Positions 45,688-58,029 of a stretch of DNA of 62,000 nucleotides are shown here, piece after piece. Position 1 is the first letter of the stretch. The number at the start of each line of letters is the position of its first letter. A program made the translations under genes and the position numbers. The notes beneath the pieces were generated by a model, which did no database searches, was not told the DNA's origin, and worked only from the letters and a program-made list of their open reading frames with translations. The stretch comes from Glandiceps talaboti (taxonomy: Eukaryota > Hemichordata > Enteropneusta > Spengelidae): positions 29,235,880 to 29,297,879 of the forward strand of contig NC_135551.1 of assembly GCF_964340395.1 (NCBI RefSeq), read 5' to 3'.

Positions 45688-48600
45688 TTGTTGATAACGT
45701 CCATTCACGTAAGGTTATTCAAGAGAAGGTGACATAACTGATATGAGCTACATGTTATAAACTACTAAGTTTCATGTACTTTAATGACACAGAAAGGTAA
45801 TAAATTTCAAGTTTCTTCTCACCACGAGTTTACACAGCACACAGAGGTGCAAACTACATGTCACTAGTGTTTCCGTACTTCGTTAACATTCATATGACCG
45901 GAAGACCTGATGCTAGCAGTGCCGGAATGAACGGATCATGTGATATAGATTTACTCTCTCATTTTCTTCTTTATACAACATATTCATTCAAATGTTTAAT
46001 CAACTAGCCATGATGTGATGAAAATAAATCACTGTAATGTAGAACAATCCTAATTTATCGTGTATTTGTATGTCTTTTAAGCTAGCATTGTAAAATGTAG
46101 TTAGTGTATCTGGATGTCTTCTCAAAATTAATCGTTTCAGTTTATACAATATTGACCTCCTTCATGCTCAACAGAATAAATTAAAAATTCCTGTTTATCA
46201 TCAAAGTGTAAATGAAACGGTGATAACAAGTGATACAACTACAATTTCTTGGCTGATATAAATTTAAGTAAATATTCCAATTTATTCAAGTAAAGAAGTC
46301 TCCATTACAAGACAAGAATTTCACAGTTTACTACCATAATATATATGGTAAAGGATTTCAGTTTAACTAAAATACTCACGTGTTGTTTGCATAAAACATT
46401 ACACAATTGTGCGATTGTCTCCTATTCTCCTATTTAAATAAACATTTGACATTTTGAAATGTGTCTATATTGAAATAGAAGATTCCAGATGTCCAGATGT
46501 GCCATTATCCCTTATTTATGCAATTTTGGAACTAAACTGTCACGTTTTTAAAGTTTACAATCACTGGCCTTGGGCATGTCAATGTAAACAAAATTTCCAG
46601 CTGTCTAAAATGCTTTTGATATAGAATGTGGTTTTCTACCTCCCCACCCCAGTAAAATCCTGACGTTTACATTATATCGACTCATCATCTATCCGTATAA
46701 GTTAATCCGATAAACACGCGTCTCAAAAAGCGTTACCCTGAGGTCATCATGAGGTTTTCAGGTTGACAAGAAATTATCTTGTTCGCTGCATATATATTGC
46801 TCTTTTCTGGACATTATCATCTAACGTTAGATTCTGACAATGATTATACTGTGTTACCTTAGAATGTAAATACTCTCAGGTCAAGGAATAGGCAATATAA
46901 AATGCTCGTTTCTGTGTATTGGATACTTTAATGATGTCAATTTACTTGACTTTAGGAGACAGGCATTATCTATGAAATGTGCTTGATAAGAATCATGCCT
47001 ATATTTTCCCGTATCAAACCTTTAAGCCTTATTTCTTTGCATATCATCTCTACCCGATCGAACTGATGTAGACACTGATAATTCTTTTGATGACTAGAGG
47101 ACACGAAGGCATCTGGGCAGTACACAACAGTGTTCCTGTTTTGTAATACTTCACTGAGATGCAACATTTTCCTTTTACATCTACTCGAACAGACCAAATT
47201 AAAACTATAACCAAAAGCATTCAGCTAAAACCTGTCTGAGGCTGGGTGCACGATTTCGAAGCGTCACATGCAATGGTTCAGGCATAGAAATCAACTGTCT
47301 ACTTAAGCACAAGCCCTCAAAACTCAATCACGATAAAAACATTCCTTTTAAATATTTGACAATGTCTAGCACGAATCCGTTTTAGCGCAGAGACATTATA
47401 TTATGTCAGTTGATCTGTATGTCTTAAAGCCTTGTATAACGTTCGTGACTTGTTGGTGTTTCAGCAGATTTGACGCGGGAACTTTTCATCTGCAGGAACG
47501 GTAATTCCCAAGCTGTTCTGTTAATGTATTGAATTAGTGAGCGTTCATCGGTGATAGTGAATCCACATCGTCTGGAAAGCAATAATCGATGACACAAAGT
47601 TATGTTCAATTATTTTATTCTATCAAGAATTGATGTTAAACCATTAATCCTGGAAATAGAGCGATAGAGCCGAATTTGTGTAAGTTCACAATTCTTAATA
47701 TACATTTATGATACTGCGAACGTATGAATGTTAACATATTATCAAGCATTTATTTCGAATTCCCCCTCCTATTAAACTTTACATTCGTAAAGTTACATTT
47801 TCTTAATCTACAATTTCTCGTCACCTAAAACCTAAAATAAAAAGATAGACGAAGAAACCAGTTAAAGTGAGATGGGAACTGATAAAATATCATTTATACA
47901 TTATTGTGAAAGATGTCAGAGATGCCACTTAGCAAGTTGACATGGCAACACGATATCATATACTTTATTATCTGTTTGCCTTCGGACACGGATTTTTTTT
48001 CATGTTATCACTGATAATACTTTGTCAAAACGAAAGAAATGTAGAATTGAATTTAAAGTCTGTCCGACCGATTTGTTTTCTGTTAATCAAATGGCAATAT
48101 TCGCCGCGACTGAGCGTTTTGGTTAATGGTACAGTATCTATTCAGAAACAGTAAATTCATGGCAGAAAAAATCACACATTTATTTGATATATGATCGACA
48201 TTTGTATGTACAGATATATGGGGTTACTTAGTTTGACATTTAGGGGGGGATTGTTTAAGGTTATACCACATATGTAACATTGGACATCTTCTGGACAGGA
48301 AGGTACAACAACATGTCACGTTGCTAGGCACTAGAAATTATTCCTTTTCCATCTAAATGCCAAAATACTCCAACATTTGCGTCTTTACGACATTATCAAA
48401 ATAAGACATTGCAAATAAACATATACATATCGCCCGTTATTACAGATATCCTAATTTTACTGTATCCGTTCTCAGTGATAAGGTAATTTTATGCTACTAC
48501 TCTGAAAAAATATAAACGAATTATCTGTTATCAAATCAGATGATGTCGTTCATTAAAATGAGTTATTTGTCTTATAGAAAGACACAGGACATCTAACCAT

Positions 48601-49694
48601 GAGTCACCAGGCTACTGTGAAAATATAGGCTTGTGCACTTCTAGGATTTCCTTTATTAATTGAGTGAATCAATTAATGTCTGGTCACAGGTTTCATATGC
48701 TGACCCCTTTACCCTGCTAAAAGGAAACTATGAAAAGGGATTCAGCGAGAAAATTATGGGACTTTCCATTGTCTCTTTCTATATTGGCGTCATTTCAATG
48801 AAAGGAATATAAAAACCGCCAGCAAAGAAGAGACCCCCCTACAGTTGTTTACATTATTGATATGCAATAATGTTATGATGTATGAGTTACTTCTTGTTGT
48901 GTGATCCATGGTTGTAAAGTAAGTATAATGTTGCCAATTACATTGGCATATTTTTTGTGAAACGGTGTTATTAATGAGAGTGCCTATACGTTTACTTTAA
49001 CAATAAGTCTTACCTATACTATAACATGAAGTTAAATTTAGCGACTTATGAATTATTTCTCATTTATAAGTGTAAGAATGAATTTTCACCATCGGAGTTG
49101 TTCTATTTAATTGATTTTGATATGAGTACTGTACATTCCAAGTACTGTAGCTGCTTGTTAGCGACAGCTTCTCCGTAGTCAAGGTCGCTGGCTATGTCAT
49201 GTATATAACCAATAGTATGGGTAACGTAGAGTTTATGAGGAATTAAATTTATCATAAATATGATTTGTCTATTTCTATTTAAACTGACAAACTCAAACAA
49301 AGATAAATTCAGTTTGTCGTGATAGGATTATGTAAAACTACCCTTATAATCTTGAGATGATTGACAGCTGTTAAATCGACGTTACTAGTACACTATTTGC
49401 ACATTGCCATACAAAATGTGAAACGTTCGGTATGGACATGAACTTGCTAGGAAATTAATGACTGTTAGTCTGTTTCAAATCAGTAGAATGATCAGGAAAT
49501 CTTGACACATGGACTTACAAACAAGTGAACCTATTAAAGGGTAATAAATATAGTCATCAATCTTTGGTCTACTACAAATTTTATTCAGCGATTAATATTT
49601 TAGTTCCAATTTTGAGGATTGTGTCTACTGAATACACGTATGTACATACGTACAAAACACAGGCATGCACCCACCTACCCACCAACGCGCACAT
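45688..49694. other. Long non-coding stretch
   Basis: Four kilobases without recognised genes. There is a 14-bp perfect palindrome ATCTAACGTTAGAT at 46819-46832. The minus-strand frame 46970-47197 has a Cys/Arg/Lys-rich start and protein-like composition but matches no family I know. Confidence 0.45.
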
Positions 49695-49872
49695 CATCCA
49701 TCCATCCATCCATCCATCCATACATACATACATACATACATACATACATACATACATACATACATACATACATACATACATACATACATACATGCATGCA
49801 TGCATGCATACATTCATGCATGCATACATACATACACATACACATACATACATACATACATACATACATACA

Positions 49873-49902
<30 letters not shown>
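49695..49902. repeat. CCAT / CATA / CATG / CATA compound microsatellite
   Basis: About six CCAT units, about 18 CATA units, CATG units with some CATT variants, CACATA units, and a final CATA block. Confidence 0.95.
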
Positions 49903-49904
<2 letters not shown>

Positions 49905-50994
49905 ATAGCCTTTCATCGGTTCTTGTGCCAACCTACTTGTATAAACTTTATTTGATACTAGATGTATAAATTACCACAGGTATGAATTTATCGTCTTCTG
50001 GGACAAGTCAGGGTGTGACTTTCTTAGTGCTTTGCACTGATATCGACATTCGCGTTGATATCCACTGAGTGGGCTTTAGAAGAATACGTACTGATAAAAC
50101 TGAATAATCGACATCGACACAGAGAGTAAAAGCGTTCTATTTGTACATTGAAAGTAGTTTTCTGTAAAAGTCTAAAATGTTAGAAAGCAAATTATGATCA
50201 GTAATTAAGCGTATCGATTCCAGGACATGATGTGATGTGATGTAAGTAGCCTAGAGACCTGAATTAATTACATCGGCTAGATGAAGCAACTCATGTTGCG
50301 CCGTTGTTATCTAGCTATACGATATCCTGTGTGTCTGCAAGTATGTATTTCCCAAGGAATTCAAACATGTACTGTTTATAATTCATATATCCGTTGCTTA
50401 ATGATTACGAATCCGATTTCAAAGCATAAAGAACCAGGAACGGGTTGTTTTATCTCCTGATTTCCTTCTTTTACATCTTAGTTTTCTTAAATTTAAATTA
50501 AAGTTTAAAATAATACTCTCACAGTATCTCCCTGATCATTCTATATTTATTTTATGCTGAATCTTCCCTTATAATGACAGACTTGTTACAAATATTGAAT
50601 TTCACGCCATGTACGAAATAATAATACACATCCACTTAATCCTTATTTCGAAAAACCTTCGTGCATAAGTTCACAATTTACGACAGTAAGAGTTTGAAAA
50701 GTATACACAGGGTTGTCTGAATCCAGACAAGAAATCAAAGTCAAGCATCTTACGTATGAATACTATGGTTCCATCTGTGGTCGTAGCTTTCATCTCTTCC
50801 ATTTAGTAAATAGACAGTTTGTTTTGTCAATTTCCAATCAACCAAAGAAAGGTTTATTTCTCTCTACCAGAAACCCTCACCACATACACCATCTAGCAAT
50901 TTTCATATTTAAACAAGGGAGAATTTTATCCAAGTATGAATAAACTCGACACCTATAAATGTTTTCATTTCTTCAAACAAAACTTGGATATTTT
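49903..50994. other. Non-coding stretch
   Basis: No recognised gene. The short repeat GATGTGATGTGATGTAAG lies at about 50227. Confidence 0.5.
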
Positions 50995-51066
50995 TAGCTT
51001 ACAGTCTTTGTATGATAGGCCGTGGCCCTTTGCTGAAAATAAATTATTATTATTATTATTATTATT
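50995..51066 (+). mobile_element. LINE-like 3' end with TTA-repeat tail
   Basis: The frame reading SLYDRPWPFAENK is followed by TGAAAATAAA and then about seven TTA units. A short 3' segment running into a simple TTA/ATT tail is typical of CR1/L2-type or RTE-type retrotransposon ends in invertebrates. The copy is very short (5' truncated), and no reverse transcriptase domain is present. Confidence 0.4.
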
Positions 51067-52500
51067 CCTTTGTCATTACAAAAGTCATTATTTGATATCA
51101 CACGTAGCGGCCTCTATATGTCCTAAAAAGGCACATACTAGCAACATGAAGAACTTGTCGTTCTTTTCCTCTCCTTTCTTTGTGTACTTCTGTCACCACA
51201 TTTTGAGAAGAAAACGAGAAATAAAATAAGAAGCTTCTCTTAAAGCACTGATTACTTAGAAAACAGTGTATAAGAAAGAGACAGTTACCTTCACATTAGC
51301 TCAGCAATTTGAAGAAAGAACGTGTGAAACCAAAGACAAATAACACAATAATCACATTTTCTTTGATATAGTCGTGATGTCCCTTAGGATAGTAATTACT
51401 TCCGATTCGTTTTAAATTTTATTCAAGTACAATTATTAACACGAAAGATGATCTTTAAAAAACTTGGGTTTCCATTTCTGTAATTAAAACATAGTTATTT
51501 ACACAAAGGATGACATAGTAGACATATAAATTACAACAACATTGCTGAAGTCAGATCACGAGACATGTTATATCAAACATAGCGTTGTTTTTCAAACACT
51601 ATTTTCATGATAGTATGAACGATTTTTCGCTTCGTTCATATATATGTGTTCATAAGAAAGAAGAATATTGTATTTTAGAGAAGGGTTACTGTAGTGAATG
51701 GAAAACAATATCCCTTCATTTCAAAGTCTTGAGCCTTGGAGAACGTTTATACCATGATAAAATGGTAGCAAGCAATGTCGCAGTATCAGGACGACACAAT
51801 ACTCTGTCAGACTTGTACTTAAGGCAATTAACTATTGATTTTGTGTAGTCTAAAACCTCTAACCGAGTTACCAGGTGCACTGTCAAACGTCACCAGGCAT
51901 AATCGTCATAAATGGACTCTGTAGATTATTTTCTACACTCAAATCTGTACATGATAGCAGAACGTCTTAATACTTTATGAGAAATGATAAATAAGAAATA
52001 AAGCAAAGCTTCTTATCGAGAATAATTAAGTCAAAGCAGATAAACCCAAAACATTGATTAGCAGTTTGTATTCCCAAAAGGACTTTACGGTGTGCTTAGG
52101 TTAACCTATATTTAGCCAACATTATCAATAAAGATAGTGTCAGATCGATAACAAAGCAATATACACCTCACAGCATTATCATATATTGATTGCATACACT
52201 ACTAGCTTAAACTAGATTTTTCCAAATCGTTCTATGACCAAAATTGAATAAAATGTCACATTGTGACTCCTTAACGATTCAATCGATGTTGTCTTCTGAC
52301 TCATCCTAACATTACCAGTCTCAGAAGTCGGTGAAAAAGGAGTACACATACTCTATCTCCGATCGATGTTTCATAAAAGAAAAACACAAGAAAGGGACAG
52401 TATAATACAAGAATGATATCTTTTGCAAAAATAACTGTATGAAAATGTTACGATCAAAACATCAAAACATAGATAACCACATACAATGTGAGTGAACACA
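51067..52500. other. Non-coding stretch
   Basis: No recognised gene. The open frame 51585-51848 has no known family and no clear donor or acceptor. Confidence 0.5.
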
Positions 52501-52765
52501 CATACATATACGCACAAGTGCATGAATACACATACACATGGGCGCAGGAAAACACACATGAGCACATGAACACACATATACATATACGCACGAGTGCACG
52601 AATACACACACGTGAGTGCAAGAAATCACACGTGAGCACATGAGCGCAGACATATATACACGTGAGCGCACGAATACACATGCACACACATACATGCATA
52701 TATGCAGACAAGCTGACTGACAGACAAATAGACAGACAGACACAGACAGACACCCATAACCCCCC

Positions 52766-52820
<55 letters not shown>
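52501..52820. repeat. 76-bp minisatellite merging into CAGA and CA microsatellite
   Basis: The unit contains CATATACGCAC, TGCA(C/T)GAATACACA, and GAGCACATGA. TGAATACAC/CGAATACAC recurs at about 52523, 52599 and 52671, giving periods of 76 and 72 bp. It is followed by CAGA units (52723-52750), C9 and about 25 CA units ending near 52813. Confidence 0.85.
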
Positions 52821-54832
52821 ACTCACTCTAAGGCGTGTGTGTGTAATGTATTAGCATTTAAATCCATCTAGGCTCAACAGATAAAAACCTCATTATTTAG
52901 AATTCTGTTCATACCCTTTCTTTACGACGTAGCGTGCTGACTATGACGGCAAAGACGAAGTTGCACTCAAACTCCAGTGGAAAAAATATATTTATTACGT
53001 ACCACAAAATCCTCGATTAAATATATTCAGTTTGAAAAAGAAATGAAAATAATATTTCGGTTGATACAAAATACCATAATTCATATTACTGTGCGCGTTC
53101 AGCAGCAGCTTTCAATTTGGTTTTATTCTAAACGACACTCGCAATTCATAATTCGCATGTACACAGCAAGAAAATATATTCATATCGTTACATTTCCCTT
53201 TACCAACCAATTAACACGTGGCGGTATCAGTCTGTATGCACACACTCTGTCACTTTACAATTTCAATTTATGTATATATGGAGTTTTAATAGTATCTTTG
53301 AAAAATTCCCCATGGTCTTCTTTTTAAAGCACCTCTTTCTCTTTCAGAAGACATGACAAATTGCATTATAACAATCGATGCGACAGAATCCACATATCAG
53401 TTCAGTTGTTATGATGTATAAACGCCAAACTACGATCAAAGCATCGGTGTGTGTAATGAGCCAAGCCAAAACAGTGTCATAAATCCAGACAAACACGTCT
53501 CAATTCACCGATAGTGATTTATCTGCCTGTTTCACATCAAAATGAAATCAGAAGTGAAGTCTCTGGTAAATAACCACCAAGTGAATAAGCTTCACATTTT
53601 ATCCACCCATCAATTTTCCAACGACTGTCAGCGAGTGTAATCAGTGAGACATCATCACATTTAAGTTGTTATTTTCGCCCCAAAATTAGGTTTAAGCTAG
53701 AGCTTAAAGGTCTTCATTGCCTCTGAGTCTATCCCCACAGTCGTCAAATTTGACGTTTTGTGCGGTTATTGACTACTATCAAAATTGCGTGAACCCAGGC
53801 GAAAAGCTTGACTGATGACTTCCTGAATTACTGCAACGTCTGACGATTAGTGTTCAGGCCGGAAACAAATGTCGCGTCGTGGAGCTGCGTACCTTGGTTG
53901 TCTTTGATGCTTACTTCAGATTGAAGAATGCGAACATTTAAATATTGACATACCGTAACAAAAAACTATAGTTTTGTATAGTTTTCAAATGGTGTAAATG
54001 CATTTCGATGAAAGTCTATTCGCACATTTCTGTCATCTCTGAACAACTCTGAAACCCAAGTCTGCAATTTGGCGGGAAACACCTGTCGTCTGCAACATTA
54101 AGTAGTAATGTAGCACCGTGTAGCATTTTCTTATTACCTTGACAATATTTGAGTAGAAATGCATTAGACGCTCATTGACTCTTATAATCGATGTGTTTTT
54201 ATTGAAATGTTTCCCAAGGGATGGTTTCATGAGCGAATAAAGGGAATATATGTCTAGTTTTGATGTTACGATTGATTAGTACACTTCTATTGGCAGCAGT
54301 TTCAATATATCTTATCTCCGATTACGATGTAATATTTCATATCATTTCACTATAATGACTCTTGACGATTCTCACAGGAATTTAATAATGCATTTTAGAA
54401 CACAAAAAAATAAAAGATTGCAAATGGGATAACATAGTTGTTTGTTTTGTTCAAATTATGCCAGTATCGCTAGACCAGTCATAAGAAATTGAACACAAAA
54501 CAATATATGGTTGTGAACTTTGACCTTTAGTGCAGTTTTGATTCTTTTGTGTGACAGATGAATCGATTGTATTATTCATTGTATGAACTGTATTTAAAGT
54601 ATTGTTTCAATTTATAGTAAAATCGCTGAATTGGTAGTGACACAAGTTTCCTTACTTCGGCATCTTAATGCAAAATTTAGATACATACACGTACATCGTC
54701 TTTAAAAGCTTCAATCGAATCTGACTTTATCGTCGTAACAATAATTTCAGTATTTGAAGTCATACATTTCTGTCAAGGTTTTTTGTCTCCTCTCGGTTGA
54801 AAGTCGGCATTGACGTATTGAGGACGTGAATT
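52821..54832. other. Non-coding stretch with an E2F-type site
   Basis: TTTGGCGGGAAA at 54068-54079 is a full E2F consensus on the minus strand (TTTCCCGCCAAA). CpG-containing DNA at 53740-53900 includes an ATG followed by only 12 codons. The frame 52977-53327 (116 codons) is AT-rich and unlike any family I know. Confidence 0.45.
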
Positions 54833-55862
54833 TGGTCAATTAACTGTGGTACGTACATTTTATGACAAAAATCAATTTGGTGAAATATCAGTGATACCCA
54901 TTTCATGACAAAAATCGATTTGGTGAATTAACTGTGGTACCTATTTCATGACAAAATCCAATTTGGTGAATTAACTGTGGTACCTATTTCATGACAAAAA
55001 TCAATTTGGTGAATTTACTGTGGTACCCATTTCATGATCATTTCACTTTGCTACCTTCGCTACCATCCGCTACGTAGCGAAAGCGAAAAATAAAAACAAT
55101 TGAACCCCCGATTGAGCACTATATAATTTCATGAAAAAAAATCAATTTGGTGAATTAACTGTGGTACCTATTTCATGACAAAATTCAATTTGGTGAATTA
55201 ACTGTGGTACCTATTTCATGAAAAAATTCAATTTGGTGAATTAACTGTGGTAACTATTTCATGACAAAATTCAATTTGGTGAATTAACTGTGGTACCTAT
55301 TTCATGACAAAATTCATAACTGTGGTACCTATTTCATGACAAAAATCTATTTGGTGAATTAACTGTGGTACCTATTTCATGACAAAATTCAATTTGGTGA
55401 ATTAACAGTGGTACCTATTTCATGACAAAAATCAATTTGGTGAATTTACTGTGGTACCCATTTCATGACAAAAATCAATTTGGTGAATTAACTGTGGTAC
55501 CTATTTCATGACAAAAATCAATTTGGTGAATTTACTGTGGTACCCATTTCATGACAAAAATCAATTTGGTGAATTAACTGTAGTACCTATTTCATGACAA
55601 AAATCAATTTGGTGAATTTACTGTGGTACCCATTTCATGACAAAAATCAATTTGGTGAATTAACTGTGGTACCTATTTCATGACAAAAATCAATTTGGTG
55701 AATTAACTGTGGTACCCATTTCATGATAAAAATCAATTTGGTGAATTAACTGTGGTACCTATTTCATGATAAAATTCAATTTGGTGAATTAACTGTGGTA
55801 CCCATTTCATGATAAAAATCAATTTGGTAAATTAACTGTGGTACCCATTTTATGACAAAAAT
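54833..55862. repeat. 43-bp satellite, about 22 copies
   Basis: The unit is CAATTTGGTGAATTAACTGT, then GGTACCTATTTCATGACA, then AAAAT. Two subtypes differ at TTAACTG...GGTACCTAT versus TTTACTG...GGTACCCAT. Between about 55385 and 55660 they alternate, giving an 86-bp higher-order dimer. One short copy (about 55312-55330) lacks the AATTTGGTGAATT part. A 93-bp non-satellite segment (about 55037-55129) interrupts the array and carries the palindrome CGCTACGTAGCG at 55068-55079. Confidence 0.97.
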
Positions 55863-55869
55863 CGAAAGG

Positions 55870-56125
55870 TCACAAAGGTCATTACACCAGATGTGACATT
55901 ATTCTGTATGAAAGTGATACCATTTGCAACTTTGACTTATTATGCATGTATGTGGTACGATAGCATGAAGGTCAATACTATAAATTTGCGTATGTCGCAA
56001 ATGATATGTCACCTTTATGCCAAGTTTGAACAAAATCGAATGTAGGTTTGCGTGCCAGAGAAATGACATATTACGAACGAACGGACGCAACCCATTGTAA
56101 TAGCACATCCTTCAGGGATAACTAG
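55870..56125 (+). repeat. Interspersed repeat family copy, plus orientation (3' part)
   Basis: The end ACGAACGAACGGACGCAACC with CATTGTAATAGCACATCCTTCAGGG parallels the terminus of the 38.95-kb copy (ACGGACCGCCAGACGGA, CACTGCAATATCACCCCTTCGG). The body has GCCAAGTTTGAACAAAATCG, a phrase typical of short interspersed repeats in many invertebrate genomes. Confidence 0.55.
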
Positions 56126-56149
56126 GACAAATTCTTTTGTTTTTGTGTT

Positions 56150-56600
56150 AAAATCAACATTTACTGAGTAACTCAATAAGTGCAATACACATAGACTCCA
56201 TTCAAGTGTCTACACCATATAATCAGGTGTAAACCTTCTTTTAAGGTATTATTTGTTGCCAATCTCTTTTCAATCATTTTTACAGGTAATATAGAAAAAA
56301 CTTAAACATACACAAGGATTACTTTTGGTGGGGGCGTATTTGTAGAAAGAAATCATGCATTACTGCACAACTCAAAAATTGTAGTGCATATAGACGCCAA
56401 TCAAGTGTCTACCAATATTATCAAGTATACTAAGCTTTCCTTTAAGTCCTTGGCTGTTGACCTTGCCCTTCAAGGTCAATTATCAAATTCAAGCCACTAC
56501 TTGCATATTGTGCTGTAATATTTGTATGCTTTGTGGTAGTTACGTGTGAACAGTTTCCTTCAAATCTAGTCCAAAGGTTATAAAACAAGGGACATACATA
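56150..56600 (-). repeat. Same family, minus orientation, two tandem copies
   Basis: On the minus strand the landmarks GGAAAGCTT, TGATAATAT, GTAGACACTTG and TTGAGTTGTGCAGT (about 56365-56475) match the 38.73-38.84-kb copy. A second copy (about 56160-56260) has CACCTGATTATAT, GTAGACACTTGAATGGAGTC and GAGTTACTCAGTAAATGTTG. The spacing of about 200 bp shows a tandem dimer, inverted relative to 55870-56125. Confidence 0.7.
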
Positions 56601-57819
56601 TATGTAACATGCTGTTACCTATATAGCTTCTTACTGAATAATGGCCAACATTTATAGAGTAGTTCAAGGACAAGACACAAGACATGATTATCAGCTGTGA
56701 CCATGTTGTTAATATCTTTATATTTGACTCTGTATTTTACCAGCTGAGTCAAGATTTTAAAAAATCTAAATTTCAGCTGATAGTCACATAAAAGTTAAGT
56801 AGTTAAGACCGTGCCTTTAACGAAAACATGTTTTAATCTATATTTATTGTCTGGCCATATCCAGGCACTAAAAGACATATATTACCCCGAGGGCTGTTAT
56901 GTAGTAATATTTTCCTTAGGCTTTTAGCCTTGGAAAATAAAACGTCTTATAGTGACTGAATACTGATACATTGTAGTGTGTTTTAGAATACATCACATCC
57001 TAAGAGGGTATAAGTCAACGATGTGTTGCAATTTGTGTTCAGTAGAATGCCAACACTTGTCAATAGTCATCATAGAGTTGTAGTTGTAAAGACAGGATAG
57101 AAGTACAGTTGGCTGAGTTATAATTGTACCTATGTGTTTAACTTGAATCATTGAAATCTATTATATCAGCACAACTTTCAACACTATGTCACTAGTATTT
57201 AAGTCACAATTGACATGTGTATAGTGTACGTTTTAAACGTATCAACATAATTCAGTTGGAAATATCTTAGGTAAGTTGGAGAAATGAGATTTTAGGTAAA
57301 GTTAATGAAGCAGCCTTTGTTTTGGGATTAATTTGTTTGGTTTTTATATATCAAGACGGGCATTTCAAATAATTCTTTGATATGTTCGACTAAAAACTTG
57401 AACTAGGGCAAGTATTGAATTCTCCATGAATGTGAAGTTAAATGTCACTCAGTGTGATATATGTACGGTTCTAGTTTGCAAATGTCCTTGCATATAGGGA
57501 GAGCTCGTTAGCTCATGTACAGACTAGATGGCAAGATTATTCAGGATTCAGAAGAAGTCACGTCTTGTTCGACTTTCGTATGCTGGTACGTTCTTAACCA
57601 CAGGGTAAATCATTAGTAGCGTCTCCATTTATAATGATAGTTAATACCGCAGGTATCATCCTCTCAGAGAAGCATTTCACAAAAGTGTTCTCCAATGACC
57701 AGATCATTTTAGGCATACTAATTTAAGTGCAAAAATTCAAAGCGTTTGAATTATTAGCATTTTCCACAAATAGATAAAAAACTGATATATTCATTTGGTG
57801 TACTAGTCAATGTTTGGTA
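56601..57819. other. Non-coding stretch
   Basis: No recognised gene or repeat. Confidence 0.5.
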
Positions 57820-58029
57820 ATGAGCCATCGTACTTGCGTCATAGGGTGTGAGTGTGGTATTGGAAAATGTCCAAATAATCATTGTGTTTCCTGTAAAAAT
57901 TTACAAACGAACGCCTTTACTGTTCGGCCTGGTGAAGCGTTCATATACGCAGGTAGAAGTGATGAATGGGTTTTACAAATCGTCTATATGGTAACCTTAT
58001 ACCTGGTCAATACAAAAGCCTTTGGTTAA
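57820..58029 (+). CDS. Unassigned 69-residue Cys-rich reading frame
   Basis: From ATG at 57820 to TAA at 58027-58029. The N-terminal part has six cysteines at residues 6, 10, 12, 17, 22 and 25 (pattern C-x3-C-x-C-x4-C-x4-C-x2-C), including CECGIGKCPNNHCVSC. The middle reads TVRPGEAFIYAGRSDEW, less AT-biased than typical random frames here. There is no signal peptide and no transmembrane segment at the N-terminus. The cysteine spacing loosely recalls small zinc-binding or EGF-like folds but matches none I can name. It could be a lone exon or chance. No splice sites or promoter clearly frame it. Confidence 0.15.
   Translation: MSHRTCVIGCECGIGKCPNNHCVSCKNLQTNAFTVRPGEAFIYAGRSDEWVLQIVYMVTLYLVNTKAFG

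Noticed and set aside
46970-47197. Minus-strand frame beginning MVCSSRCKRKMLHL
   Set aside because: Composition is somewhat protein-like, but I recognise no family, and the putative acceptor upstream is weak. Not enough support for a gene call.
52977-53327. 116-codon plus-strand frame
   Set aside because: Rich in Ile, Tyr, Lys and Phe as expected from AT-rich random DNA; no domain, no splice context, no promoter.
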